Assembly: GCA_021846695.1 (NCBI GenBank)
Contig: JAJZWN010000008.1
Span: 1 to 36,468, forward strand
DNA from: Thermoplasmata archaeon
GTDB taxonomy: Archaea; Thermoplasmatota; Thermoplasmata; Thermoplasmatales; Thermoplasmataceae
Reading direction: 5' to 3'
DNA: 36,468 bases
Positions 16,569 to 24,806 of this stretch are shown piece after piece; the stretch's first letter is position 1, and each line of letters opens with the position of its first letter. Under the pieces are notes generated by a model that saw only the letters and a list, made by a program, of their open reading frames with translations, searched no databases and was not told the origin of the DNA. The translations under genes were made by a program, and so were the position numbers.

Positions 16569-16880
16569 TAAAGGTCTTATCTTAATAAAGAAAAGTATAT
16601 ATTAATTTTCGTGTGCTATTGTCAAATCAGTTTTTACTTAAAAAATAGAATATTTTTCCCAGAATATCACGGGGATTTTTATAAAAAAAGACTCACAAAA
16701 TCAAAATATGTCAGCTTATCTGTTCAGATTTCAGTTTCTAATAGATATTATTAAATTGAACATTCCTCAGGCCTTTGTTATCTGTATAAATGATTCATAT
16801 TCATATGCGGAGTTTATGTATCTATGGGACTATTGTTTTTAAAGGTGGCTTTAACTTATCTGAGAAACTATAATCCCGAT
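16569..16880. other. Intergenic region, 312 nt
   Basis: This stretch holds the minus-strand TATA box of the helicase/nuclease gene (16594-16606), a plus-strand TATA-like TTTTTATAAAAAAA (about 16676-16689), and a 44-codon open frame downstream of the latter (listed separately). No RNA gene or repeat is apparent. Confidence 0.6.
16708..16842 (+). CDS. Possible small protein, 44 residues
   Basis: The open frame starts at an ATG about 25 nt after a TATA-like TTTTTATAAAAAAA, the spacing seen for leaderless genes in this window. The product starts MSAYLFRFQF and ends in LWDYCF; it is rich in aromatic and hydrophobic residues, and I recognise no family. It could equally be the eroded remnant of a longer gene such as a transposase. 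Evidence for translation is positional only, and confidence is low. Confidence 0.25.
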   Translation: MSAYLFRFQFLIDIIKLNIPQAFVICINDSYSYAEFMYLWDYCF

Positions 16881-18116
16881 TCAGGCTTCCGGATAATCTA
16901 TATTGACCTTAGCCGTCTCAATTCCATAGTGGTGCCATACTATAGCTGCTATGAATCCAAGTAGCCACAGGCCTACATTTATGATTATAAACACTCTAAT
17001 TGAGACATTGCTTGTAAGATACACAAGCAAGGGATATACAATCATAGGTGCAAGCCTTACGGTACCCATAAAAATTCCACGTATCCGTGTTGGCGAGAGT
17101 TCCGGCTCCAGGGTAGTTCTTGAAGCCCAGGCAAATTCACTCATCATCATATTAAAAAACAGAAGCGGGTAGAATATCAAAACGTTATTGAGAAGTGGAA
17201 TAACGAGGAAAATAGCAACAGTTGATATAAACCCAAGCCCGTATGAATATAATGTATATTTTTTCCTTCCCCTTGTAATAAGCGGTGCAGCAATAAATCC
17301 TGCAACAGAGGCACCTAGAAGTGCAACGAATATAATCATGTCGTCCGTAAAAACTCCGGGAAATTCATACGGCCCTATTATATATGCCATAAGCCCGAAC
17401 GTTGTATACTGTGAGATTGCCATAGCCATAAGCACGGAAAGGGTCAATGTGTAGGATGGTTTTTTAACAGTTTCCCCGGCAGAATCTATATAAAGGCTGG
17501 ATCTGGTTTTTATTGAATTTTCGACTTTTCCATGGATATTTTCCCATTTGAACGATTCCGGCAAGGATAGCCGGGAAAATATCATTACAATAATCAGAAA
17601 AGATGCCGCTAAAAGCAGTACAACCCTATCTGCAAAGGAAGTTACCAGAACCAGGAAAAGCCCTGCAATTATGGCACTTCCAATATTGTCAAAATCAGAT
17701 ATTATTGTTAGCCATTTTGCTCTCTGGGATATTGGGGAATCCTCAGAAACGAGGGAAAGGGAAGGAATTTCTTCTCCACCAACCCCGAATTCAGCAAGCA
17801 TAAGCCCTATAATAAGAGGGATAAATGTATAGCTTAAAGATATTATTACGATGCCGATGCCATACATAATCATGGTGATTAAAAAAATCTTCTTTCTTCC
17901 AATGCGGTCTGTAAGTATTCCCATTGTAAAGTTTCCGAAGGGCACAAACAATGGGCCTATGAGAAGAACAAGAACCTTATAACTATGTGGAAGAACACCT
18001 ATGATGGAACCAGCCGCAGCCAGTGGCCCCAATGTAGCGACTATGCCCCAGAAAGTAAGTCCGGATGCGCTTGACATTAACATGAAGCGCTGCTTCGAAC
18101 TTAGCGTATTATACAC
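16881..18116 (-). CDS. MFS transporter under TPP riboswitch, predicted thiamine (precursor) transporter
   Basis: 411 residues with about 12 membrane helices and MFS motif A, GILTDRIGRKK (66-76); a second half-motif, RTRIRG-like SPTRIRG, occurs in the C-terminal half. The reading frame opens at GTG (18116). An ATG eight bases upstream is out of frame and stops after four codons, so the GTG is preferred; Met12 or Met14 are fallbacks. A TPP riboswitch sits about 30 nt upstream on the same strand, so uptake of thiamine or a precursor is inferred, in line with THI-element-linked MFS genes (thiT1/thiT2) proposed in Thermoplasma. Without the riboswitch the family would say only 'sugar or organic-acid porter'. 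No thi biosynthesis gene is nearby. Confidence 0.9.
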   Translation of the reverse strand: MYNTLSSKQRFMLMSSASGLTFWGIVATLGPLAAAGSIIGVLPHSYKVLVLLIGPLFVPFGNFTMGILTDRIGRKKIFLITMIMYGIGIVIISLSYTFIPLIIGLMLAEFGVGGEEIPSLSLVSEDSPISQRAKWLTIISDFDNIGSAIIAGLFLVLVTSFADRVVLLLAASFLIIVMIFSRLSLPESFKWENIHGKVENSIKTRSSLYIDSAGETVKKPSYTLTLSVLMAMAISQYTTFGLMAYIIGPYEFPGVFTDDMIIFVALLGASVAGFIAAPLITRGRKKYTLYSYGLGFISTVAIFLVIPLLNNVLIFYPLLFFNMMMSEFAWASRTTLEPELSPTRIRGIFMGTVRLAPMIVYPLLVYLTSNVSIRVFIIINVGLWLLGFIAAIVWHHYGIETAKVNIDYPEA

Positions 18117-18144
18117 CTTTCATTTATAAACTGTTTATTCGTAT

Positions 18145-18230
18145 CCATCTCCCTCCGCCGGTATTGTCCGGATCAGGTTGCACGGGTCGATCCTTATCCT
18201 CTCAGCATTTTAGCTCCCCGGTATAACTCT
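18145..18230 (-). ncRNA. TPP riboswitch (THI element)
   Basis: On the minus strand the conserved TPP aptamer blocks occur in order. GGGGAGC-TAAAAT-GCTGAGA (P2/P3 with the CTGAGA pyrimidine-binding core) spans about 18199-18219. ACCCG (18182-18187 region) follows, then AACCTGATCCGG with ACAATACCGGCGGAGGGA, the pyrophosphate-binding half, to about 18150. P3 is very short. The aptamer ends about 30 nt before the GTG start of the MFS gene. Thermoplasmatales are among the few archaea known to carry TPP riboswitches. P1 pairing could not be worked out by eye. The purine-rich GGAGGGAGAT lies inside the aptamer's 3' strand, so translational control is conceivable. Confidence 0.93.
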
Positions 18231-18237
18231 ATTTTTA

Positions 18238-18258
18238 GAAAATATAAATATTTATCCA
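18238..18258 (-). promoter_or_regulatory. TATA box for the riboswitch-MFS transcript
   Basis: On the minus strand GATAAATATTTATATTTTC lies about 25 nt before the 5' edge of the TPP aptamer. This places the transcription start near 18222-18230, so the aptamer would begin almost at the mRNA's first base. Confidence 0.55.
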
Positions 18259-18353
18259 TTGATACTAGGGTAATTATATTCCATTAACTAATTATTTTTT
18301 ATACCATTTTATAGTATATAGGTTGTGTATGTAATTTTGTGTAAATATAAACC

Positions 18354-18390
18354 CCCTGTTATCAATGAATTTAATCATTAAATAACAGGG
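18354..18390 (+). repeat. Inverted repeat / hairpin upstream of the IS256 transposase
   Basis: CCCTGTTAT (18354-18362) pairs with ATAACAGGG (18382-18390). An inner AATGA/TCATT (18364-18368 with 18375-18379) is separated by a bulge. It lies between the IS left end and the transposase start. In other IS, hairpins at this place block transposase translation from outside transcripts; that role is inference. Confidence 0.6.
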
Positions 18391-18425
18391 AAGGATACCT
18401 CTTTTGATCAGGGAGGTAATAAAAT

Positions 18426-19412
18426 ATGGAAAATACACATATAAACATATCGGCTCTTGATAATGTAGATATAGATAAAATACTGAAGCAAACAATAAAA
18501 GAGAAAATAGAGAAATTAATGGAAATAGAGTTAAATGCATATTTAGAGGAGAATCCAGGAGTAAAGAATGGAAAATATAAGAGAGACCTAAAAACAAAGT
18601 ATGGTGAAATAAAACAATTAAATATCCCAAGGGACAGGGATAGCAATTTCCATACACAGGTAATAGAACCATATAACAGGTCTATAGGAATGGAAGATCT
18701 TATAGTATCAATGTATTCCAATGGCATATCTACAAGGAGAATAGCAGGTATACTTGAAGATATTTTAGGAAATAAATATTCTAAATCCACAGTATCAAGA
18801 ATAACAGATTTAACCATGGAAGAGGTTTATAAGTTTATTAACAGGCCACTGGATAAAAGGTATATAGCAGTATTTTTAGATGGTTTATTCTTCTATTTAA
18901 GAAGGGGGAATGTAGATAAAGAACCCGTAATATTTGCATTAGGAATTAAAGAAACAGGAGAGTATGAGTTATTAGGATTCTATTTAACAGTTAAAGAATC
19001 ACATAATGCATATAAGGATGTACTGGAAGACCTCTATAATAGAGGATTAAAGGAGCCATTGTTAATTGTAGCAGATGGAATAAAGAATTTAGATGAAGAA
19101 GTAATGGAAATATATCCCGGATCAGAGTTCCAGCTATGTACAATACACTATGCAAGAGGATTAAAATCCAATGTAAGGGAGAAAGATATTGAGGAAATAA
19201 CTATAGACGCAAATAAGATGTTTAAATGTGATAATAAGGAAGAAGCTATAATAAGATTCAATGATTTTAAATACAAATGGGAGAATAAGTATAGTGCGCC
19301 CCACTTACATTTGGACACTTTGAATGATATAGTTAGATTAATGAAATCCTTTATTTTACTATATCTACATAGGCAAACACTATCATCATATTTTTGCAGT
19401 ATATCCTTGTGA
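18426..19412 (+). pseudogene. IS256-family transposase, C-terminally truncated
   Basis: The open frame is 328 codons against about 390-420 for the family. The N-terminal DNA-binding part and the first two acidic residues are intact: FLDGLFF (Asp152) and VADGIKN (Asp217). The family's C-x2-H signature follows (FQLCTIHYARGL, Cys238/His241). From residue 290 (after WENKY, nt 19293) the sequence stops resembling a transposase, and the third catalytic residue (Glu) is absent, so the protein should be inactive. The break coincides with the left end of the inverted-repeat element at 19294. A strong Shine-Dalgarno, GGGAGG (18411-18416), stands 9 nt before the ATG. Codon use is more A-rich than in neighbouring genes. 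Confidence 0.85.
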
Positions 19413-19563
19413 TTTTTACTGGGTTGCCAGATATTTTAAGTTCCTAGAATGGTTAACCTGCATATTCTATATATGGCAATAATCATTAATATAGCAGACT
19501 CTTAGGATATTGTCATATCTTTATATATTCTCAATGATAACTGTCCTAAATTAAGTGGTGCAG
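19294..19563. mobile_element. Small inverted-repeat (MITE-like) element in the IS256 remnant
   Basis: The left end GCCCCACTTACATTTGGACA (about 19298-19317) and the inverse of the right end GCACCACTTAATTTAGGACA (about 19543-19562) agree except for a few substitutions and a one-base shift. They share CCACTTA, ATTT and GGACA blocks. The inside (about 225 bp) codes for nothing recognisable. The element starts exactly where the IS256 transposase loses its homology, so it either inserted there with loss of the tail or is one end-product of a deletion. The parent IS is unknown. Confidence 0.45.
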
Positions 19564-19600
19564 ATCACCTTTATAAATACACAGAATTCTGGACACAATC

Positions 19601-19757
19601 AAACAATTCTCAATTTCAGGTAATCATATACAAATATATGAAATTATGAAGCAATTCCGTTTTAAGGAAAATTCCATTATTACCCTTATTTATACATCGG
19701 GCTATAATTACCATGGGATACAGCATAAATATATTATAATATATTTAATAATCCCCA
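19601..19757. promoter_or_regulatory. cbiG upstream region with strong TATA box
   Basis: Between the IS right end and cbiG is AT-rich sequence without a gene. ATAAATATATTATAATAT (19725-19742) is centred about 25 nt before the cbiG ATG and is the likely promoter of the cobalamin genes. I found no cobalamin riboswitch (B12 box) here. Confidence 0.5.
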
Positions 19758-20747
19758 ATGGAAAAATACGGGTTGGCAATTGTGGCAATCACTGAAAATG
19801 GCCTGGAAATTAGCAGGAAGATTTCAGAGAGTTTTCCGGCAGATATTTTTGCAAGCCAGAGATTCCAGCCTGAAAATAAAGTAAAGATATTTGTTTCATT
19901 GAAAGAAACAATAAAGGAGTTATTCACCGGTTATGAAACTATAATATTTATAATGGCACTGGGCGCGGTTGTCCGCCTTATAAGCCCATATATCAAAAAT
20001 AAATTTGAGGATCCCTGTATAATTGTCATAGATGACGGGGGTAAATTTGTTATTCCGGTTATCGGGGGGCATCATGGTTCAAATGAACTTTCAAAGGGTA
20101 TTGCAGGAATATTGAATGCTTCAGCGGTGATAACCACTGCTTCCGATGTAAATGGAGTTCCATCACTGGAAATGCTGGCGAAAAAATATTCAATGTCTAT
20201 AAAAAATACTCAAAATCTCCCTGCGGTTTCCATGGATCTGATAGACGGCCTTCCAGTACAGGTAACAAATAATACAAATATTGTGATACCTGAATTGAAT
20301 AATTCAGGCAGTGGTAAAAGGATAACAGTTTCCTATGAAATAGAGGATAATAAATATGGAATAATATTGATTCCAAAAGTGCTTGATGTTGGTATCGGCT
20401 TTTCCACAGATGCCACGTATACTGATATGAAAAACGCTATAGAATCAGTTTTCAGGAAGTACAGTCTCTATCTTGAAGCAATAAGGTCCATTTCAACCAT
20501 TACAATTAAAGAAGGGAATACAGACCTTAAAGTGCTTGCTGGAGATTTAAATTGTATGCTCAATTATTATCCACCGGAAAAACTCAATGAAAATTCAGTA
20601 ACCCGGTCTGCGGCAGTTTACAGGGCAACAGGCGCATACTCTGTTAGCAACGCATCTGCAAGGATATCCTCATCAGGCGGTAAAGAGCTTGTATCAAAGG
20701 AAATTATTAATAACACAACAATATCGGTGTTTTTGCATGGGCATTAA
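19758..20747 (+). CDS. cbiG: CbiG, cobalt-precorrin-5A hydrolase
   Basis: 329-residue enzyme of the anaerobic cobalamin route that opens the delta-lactone of cobalt-precorrin-5A and releases acetaldehyde. The N-terminal and central parts are typical: ALGAVVRLISPYI (67-79), VIDDGGKFVIPVIGGHHGSN (94-113), and NELSKGIAG with VITTASDVNG. In the C-terminal domain the common GIGCRRGT stretch is DVGIGFSTDAT here, so the usual cysteine and basic pair are missing. The closing YSVSNASARISSSGGKELV still fits the family. A leaderless start is supported by the TATA box at 19725-19742. The stop overlaps the cbiA start by 11 nt, indicating translational coupling. Confidence 0.9.
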   Translation: MEKYGLAIVAITENGLEISRKISESFPADIFASQRFQPENKVKIFVSLKETIKELFTGYETIIFIMALGAVVRLISPYIKNKFEDPCIIVIDDGGKFVIPVIGGHHGSNELSKGIAGILNASAVITTASDVNGVPSLEMLAKKYSMSIKNTQNLPAVSMDLIDGLPVQVTNNTNIVIPELNNSGSGKRITVSYEIEDNKYGIILIPKVLDVGIGFSTDATYTDMKNAIESVFRKYSLYLEAIRSISTITIKEGNTDLKVLAGDLNCMLNYYPPEKLNENSVTRSAAVYRATGAYSVSNASARISSSGGKELVSKEIINNTTISVFLHGH

Positions 20748-22098
20748 GGGATTGATGATAGCTGCACCTTCCAGTGGTACGGGCAAAACTACAGTGTCAA
20801 TTGGAATCATGAAGGCATTAACCGATATGGGGCTGAAAGTACAGCCATTCAAGGTTGGCCCGGATTATATAGATACAGGATTCCATTACTTTGCTTCAGG
20901 AAATGAATCACATAACCTTGACAGTGTCATGGGAAGCAACAATACCGTGAAGGAAATATACTATCATAATTCAGAAGGAAAGGACATATCAATTATTGAA
21001 GGAGTCATGGGCCTATTTGATGGAAAGGCAGGCAATTCACTGAAAGGCAGTTCCTTCGAGATATCACGCATTCTGGGAATTCCCATTGTAATGGTAATAG
21101 ATATTTCAGCTTCAGGAAGAAGTGCAGCCGCAGTGGTAAAAGGGTTCAGGGATTTTGATAAAAGAGCCCTCCTGAAAGGGGTTATCCTCAACAGGGCAGG
21201 TTCGGATTACCACTGTAGCATGGTAAAGGAGGCAATTGAAACAACAACCGGGATAAAAGTTCTGGGGTGCATAAAGAGAAATAATGAATTAAAACTCGGT
21301 TCCAGATATCTGGGGCTTGTAACCGCTGCTGAAAATCAAATAAACGATGCATATTTAAAAAATTTATCATCCCTTATAAGAAACAGTATTGACCTGGAAC
21401 AGATTGTAAAAATTTCATCTACGGCATCTAAACCATCAAAATATAAGCCAGTTATTTATAATCGCCGGGAGAAGGAAAAGTGCACAATAGGAATAGCATA
21501 CAATAAGGCATTCACATTTTACTATCCAGAAAATATTGAACTGTTGAAAAAATTTGGTGCGAAAATCATATATTTTGATCCAGTAATTGACAGAAAACTA
21601 CCACATATGGATGGAATTTACATCGGTGGCGGCTATCCTGAATTATATGCAGGTGAACTCTCTGGCAACAGTGCATTGCTTGCCGAAATTAAAGAAAAAA
21701 TTGATGATGGCATGCCTGTATTTGCTGAATGCGGGGGTTATATGTACCTATCTGAATCCATAAATTATGGCGATGCTGAATATCCAATGGTCGGGGCAAT
21801 ACCTGCAAGAACACATATGGAGGGATTATCACTGGGATACCGGAAAATATATCCTGCAGCACCGGGAGAAATACTGAAAGAAGGTGAGAAAGCAATGGGG
21901 CACGAATTTCATTATTCACGTATAGTTTTCAATAAAAGCCATAGTGAAGCATATAAATTTGAGAATGGGAAATCAGAGGGCTACTCCTCTAAAAACATAC
22001 TTTCAGGATATGCACATTTATATTTCCCTTCCAACCAGAACGTTCCGAAAAGATTTGTAAAGCAGTGCGTGGAATATAAAAATAAAACCGTGGAATAA
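20737..22098 (+). CDS. cbiA: CbiA, cobyrinate a,c-diamide synthase
   Basis: 453-residue glutamine-dependent amidotransferase that amidates the a and c side chains of cobyrinate, using ATP. The N-terminus is a dethiobiotin-synthetase-like ATPase with P-loop APSSGTGKTT (10-19) and VGPDYIDTGFH (40-50). The C-terminal class I glutaminase domain has GGGYPELYAGEL (297-308) and nucleophile Cys332 in FAECGGYMYLSE. I start it at the ATG at 20737, which gives MGIKGLMIAAPS with the P-loop at the usual distance. The frame stays open to 20689, but that would add 16 residues inside cbiG. The start overlaps the cbiG stop, so the two are co-translated. The usual partners (cbiC, cbiE, cbiT) lie outside the window or elsewhere. 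Confidence 0.95.
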   Translation: MGIKGLMIAAPSSGTGKTTVSIGIMKALTDMGLKVQPFKVGPDYIDTGFHYFASGNESHNLDSVMGSNNTVKEIYYHNSEGKDISIIEGVMGLFDGKAGNSLKGSSFEISRILGIPIVMVIDISASGRSAAAVVKGFRDFDKRALLKGVILNRAGSDYHCSMVKEAIETTTGIKVLGCIKRNNELKLGSRYLGLVTAAENQINDAYLKNLSSLIRNSIDLEQIVKISSTASKPSKYKPVIYNRREKEKCTIGIAYNKAFTFYYPENIELLKKFGAKIIYFDPVIDRKLPHMDGIYIGGGYPELYAGELSGNSALLAEIKEKIDDGMPVFAECGGYMYLSESINYGDAEYPMVGAIPARTHMEGLSLGYRKIYPAAPGEILKEGEKAMGHEFHYSRIVFNKSHSEAYKFENGKSEGYSSKNILSGYAHLYFPSNQNVPKRFVKQCVEYKNKTVE

Positions 22099-22122
22099 TA
22101 TATTAAAAAAACATATGGAAGC

Positions 22123-23223
22123 ATGGATAAAAATTTTATTTTGCCGGAAGAAAAGACACTGGTAAACCTTTCAAGCGATATATTCGGGCATTTTGGATTG
22201 CGTACAGAATCGGAGGGCATTGGCCTGAATTATAAAAATAAAAAACTCTGTTTCATATTGCTGGATGGCCTTGGGTGGAATATATACAGGCAAACAGGCA
22301 TTGAGTTTAAAAATGAGATTAAAGGCACATCAGTTTTTCCTTCAACCACATCAAATGCATTGTCATCATTTTTTCTGAATAAATTTCCAGGGCAACACGG
22401 GATTATAGGATATCAGCTGTATATCAAACAGCTGGGCTCTATAGTGAATATACTGGGCTATACTTCATCCGCTGCATATATGCGGGATTCAATGGAAAAG
22501 GCATATCCAATGAGCAGCATATTTAATTTTGAGTCTAAGGTAACATCATTAAATCGTGCAGGCTATTCTACCGTTAATATTATTCCGGGGTTTATTAACA
22601 AAACATCATTCTCAAATATTTTATATGGAGACAATACAACCGACACATATGCAAATATGGTGCACAGCTTCTATGTCCTTGAAGAAAATTTAAAGCAGGG
22701 AAGGGATTTCATTTCCTATTATGCAGCTGATGTTGACCAGATAGCACACAAACTTGGTCCGAACAATCCATATACCATTGAAAACGCGAGGTATATACTT
22801 CAGCAGCTTTCTATGATCATGAAAAAATATCCTGAATATGATTATGTTATAACAGCTGACCATGGCCATGTTGAGGTTGGAAATACAATAAATCTCGGCA
22901 ATGATTCCGGGCTCAGGGACATCTCGATACTCCCACCATATGGAGATTCACGTGCATTATTCCTGGAAAACAGGAAGGATATTAAAGACTATCTGGAAGA
23001 GCATTATACCAACCTGGAATTAGTGGAAAAGGGAAGCCAGAATTACTACCAGCTTCTTGGAAAAGTGGATGCAAATACACTGAGCAACCTTCCGGGGGTA
23101 ATTGGGATTGCTAAAAACAATGACATATACCATTTTCCCCTCAATCAGAGAAAATATACGATGAAGGGTGCACATAGTGGCCTTTTAAGGGAAGAAATGG
23201 AGATTCCTGTACTCGTCGTATAA
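22123..23223 (+). CDS. Alkaline phosphatase superfamily hydrolase (type I phosphodiesterase/pyrophosphatase-like)
   Basis: 366 residues with the metal-site motifs of PF01663-type nucleotide pyrophosphatases/phosphodiesterases. LLDGLGW holds Asp48; FPSTTSNALSSF holds the Thr nucleophile at about 75-76; YYAADVDQIAHKLGP has Asp and His; VITADHGHVEVG has the DHxH triad. No signal peptide is present, so it is cytosolic. It starts 24 nt after cbiA and may share the transcript, but AATAATATATTAAAAAAA (22093-22110) could be its own promoter. Position invites the idea of a phosphatase or phosphodiesterase step in cobalamin synthesis or salvage (for example an alpha-ribazole phosphatase role). No motif shows this and the substrate is open. 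Confidence 0.85.
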   Translation: MDKNFILPEEKTLVNLSSDIFGHFGLRTESEGIGLNYKNKKLCFILLDGLGWNIYRQTGIEFKNEIKGTSVFPSTTSNALSSFFLNKFPGQHGIIGYQLYIKQLGSIVNILGYTSSAAYMRDSMEKAYPMSSIFNFESKVTSLNRAGYSTVNIIPGFINKTSFSNILYGDNTTDTYANMVHSFYVLEENLKQGRDFISYYAADVDQIAHKLGPNNPYTIENARYILQQLSMIMKKYPEYDYVITADHGHVEVGNTINLGNDSGLRDISILPPYGDSRALFLENRKDIKDYLEEHYTNLELVEKGSQNYYQLLGKVDANTLSNLPGVIGIAKNNDIYHFPLNQRKYTMKGAHSGLLREEMEIPVLVV

Positions 23224-23300
23224 AGTCTTAATATTGAATTTATTTATCAAATTTTTTAATATTGAATACGGATTTGTATTGTTTCGTTTTAAAAAATGTT

Positions 23301-23312
23301 TATTTATAAATT
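23301..23312 (+). promoter_or_regulatory. TATA box deciding the start of the 14-TM MFS gene
   Basis: TATTTATAAATT lies 17-28 nt before the ATG at 23329, the leaderless spacing seen across the window. The frame's first ATG (23296) lies upstream of this box and would not be on the mRNA. Confidence 0.5.
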
Positions 23313-23328
23313 TTATATATGCAAACAT

Positions 23329-24762
23329 ATGTCTGAAATTAAAATGTCTAAGAGATCAATAAATATCACCATTGCATTAATGGCTTTTTCCGGCCTGCTT
23401 ATCATCTATGTAGAGACTATGATTGTCCCTGCAATTCCTGTATTTATAACATTTTTCCACTCTACCTACAGCAACGTTTCGTGGATACTTACTGCTTATA
23501 TTATTACAGGTACCGTATCCGCTGCTATTTTCGGGAAGGTGGCTGATATAGTGGGAAAGAAAAAAGTTTTCCTGCTTCTAGGAATAATATATACAATTGC
23601 CATATCATTCGGCGGGTTTGCACATACGCTGGATGAGCTCATAGCTGTAAGGGCTGTTCAGGGGATCGGCTTTGGAATGATTCCAATAGCCTTTGCCATA
23701 ATAAATGACGTTGTTCCAAGGGAAAAACTTGCACTTGCACAGGGAATAATGAGTGCAACTTTTGCAATAGGGTCAGGCATAGGGCTGGTTCTCGGGTCAT
23801 ACATAACAGAAACCCTTGGATGGCAGTGGGATTTCCATACAGCAATACCTGTAGCAATAATTCTCTTAATATTAACGTACATATTCATACGGGAAAACAC
23901 TGTAACAGGCAAGCAGAAGATCGACTTTGCCGGTGTTTCAATGCTGGGTGCAGGGCTTGTGTTGCTTATATTCGGATTGTCCGAAGGTGAACATTATGGA
24001 TGGTACTCACATCTTATAATTGGAATGTTTATCCTGGCATTCATCCTCTTCGCGGCATTTACATATTTTGAAAGCCATTACAAATATGCTTTTATAAACA
24101 TGAAACTATTGAAGAAACGGAACATATTCCTTTCCAATATAGTAGGATTATTTGCAATGGCTGCCATGTATTTCCTTTTCTTTACCGTTCCTACGCTTCT
24201 GCAGGATCCGTCTCCTGTGGGATTCGGGAAGACCGTATTTTATTCCGGCTTGATAATGTTTCCTGCTACAGTTATGAATATGGTTTTTGCACCCGTTGCC
24301 GCCAGAATTATAAAGCACAGGGGCCCCCGGCTATCCATCATTATAGGCCTTTCAGTTGACATTGTAGGATTCTGGTTGCTGTACTTATACCGGGCAACTA
24401 TACCGGAAATTCTGCTGGACACCATGTTCGTTGGCGCAGGGATTTCTTTAATGCTGGTAGGAATTATAAACGTACTTTTAACATCCACGCCAAGGGCAAA
24501 TGCCGGAGAAGCTACAGGAATGAATACGGTATTCAGGGATATTGGAATGTCCATTGCTCCAGCTGTGGGAGGAGCACTTGAAACAATGTATACACTAAAG
24601 GTAACTGTTGGTGTACAGATAATAAATGGCATACCGACAAAAATCCAGCTACCTTTCCCTGATAGTACGGCGTATAATTATATATATCTAATCGGTGTAA
24701 TATTCGTTATCCTCGGATTTATATTTACTGCTTTTATGAAGAAAACTAAAATAGAAAGTTAA
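23329..24762 (+). CDS. MFS transporter, DHA2 (EmrB/QacA) type, 14 helices
   Basis: 477 residues from the chosen ATG (488 if the upstream ATG at 23296 were used). About 14 hydrophobic segments are seen. Motif A appears as GKVADIVGKKKVF between helices 2 and 3, and the antiporter motif C region follows (FAIGSGIGLVLGSYI, ending WQWDFHTAIPVAI). The DHA2 family exports drugs or other organic compounds against protons; in an acidophile the large inward proton gradient would drive it. The start at 23329 is preferred because a TATA box ends about 17 nt before it. The substrate is not predictable, and no regulator gene is attached. The APC permease gene follows 44 nt later with its own TATA box. Confidence 0.9.
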   Translation: MSEIKMSKRSINITIALMAFSGLLIIYVETMIVPAIPVFITFFHSTYSNVSWILTAYIITGTVSAAIFGKVADIVGKKKVFLLLGIIYTIAISFGGFAHTLDELIAVRAVQGIGFGMIPIAFAIINDVVPREKLALAQGIMSATFAIGSGIGLVLGSYITETLGWQWDFHTAIPVAIILLILTYIFIRENTVTGKQKIDFAGVSMLGAGLVLLIFGLSEGEHYGWYSHLIIGMFILAFILFAAFTYFESHYKYAFINMKLLKKRNIFLSNIVGLFAMAAMYFLFFTVPTLLQDPSPVGFGKTVFYSGLIMFPATVMNMVFAPVAARIIKHRGPRLSIIIGLSVDIVGFWLLYLYRATIPEILLDTMFVGAGISLMLVGIINVLLTSTPRANAGEATGMNTVFRDIGMSIAPAVGGALETMYTLKVTVGVQIINGIPTKIQLPFPDSTAYNYIYLIGVIFVILGFIFTAFMKKTKIES

Positions 24763-24806
24763 TTTTCGCCTATAAAGTTTTAAATATAGATATATCTTAA
24801 GCCTCT

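Larger units (their letters stand above)
18321..19600 (+). mobile_element. IS256-family insertion sequence, defective
   Basis: The left end GGTTGTGTATGTAATTTTGTGTA (read in two parts: GGTTGTGT at 18321-18328 and TTGTGTA at 18337-18343) has an inverted counterpart at 19578-19600. By eye 17 of 23 positions agree at identical spacing: TTGTGT, AATT and TGTGTA blocks. These TTGTGTA-type ends are typical of IS256 elements. Inside are a hairpin (18354-18390), a transposase reading frame without its C-terminal third, and a foreign inverted-repeat element at 19294-19563. I see no target-site duplication at the outer borders. Confidence 0.72.

Noticed and set aside
18114..18134. An ATG just upstream of the MFS GTG start (ATGAAAGGTGTATAA) as the true start.
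   Set aside because: It is in another frame and stops after four codons. A regulatory role as a mini-frame cannot be excluded, but nothing supports it.
18146..18156. The 10-mer ATCTCCCTCC is shared by the tRNA-Ser T arm (12748-12757) and the riboswitch region, suggesting an att duplication.
   Set aside because: It is only 10 bases. In the riboswitch these bases belong to the conserved GGGAG end of the aptamer and in the tRNA to the T stem, so each is explained by function.
20689..20736. Upstream ATG giving CbiA 16 extra residues.
   Set aside because: The extension lies wholly within cbiG, and the family starts just before the P-loop; the ATG at 20737 fits a stop-start overlap.
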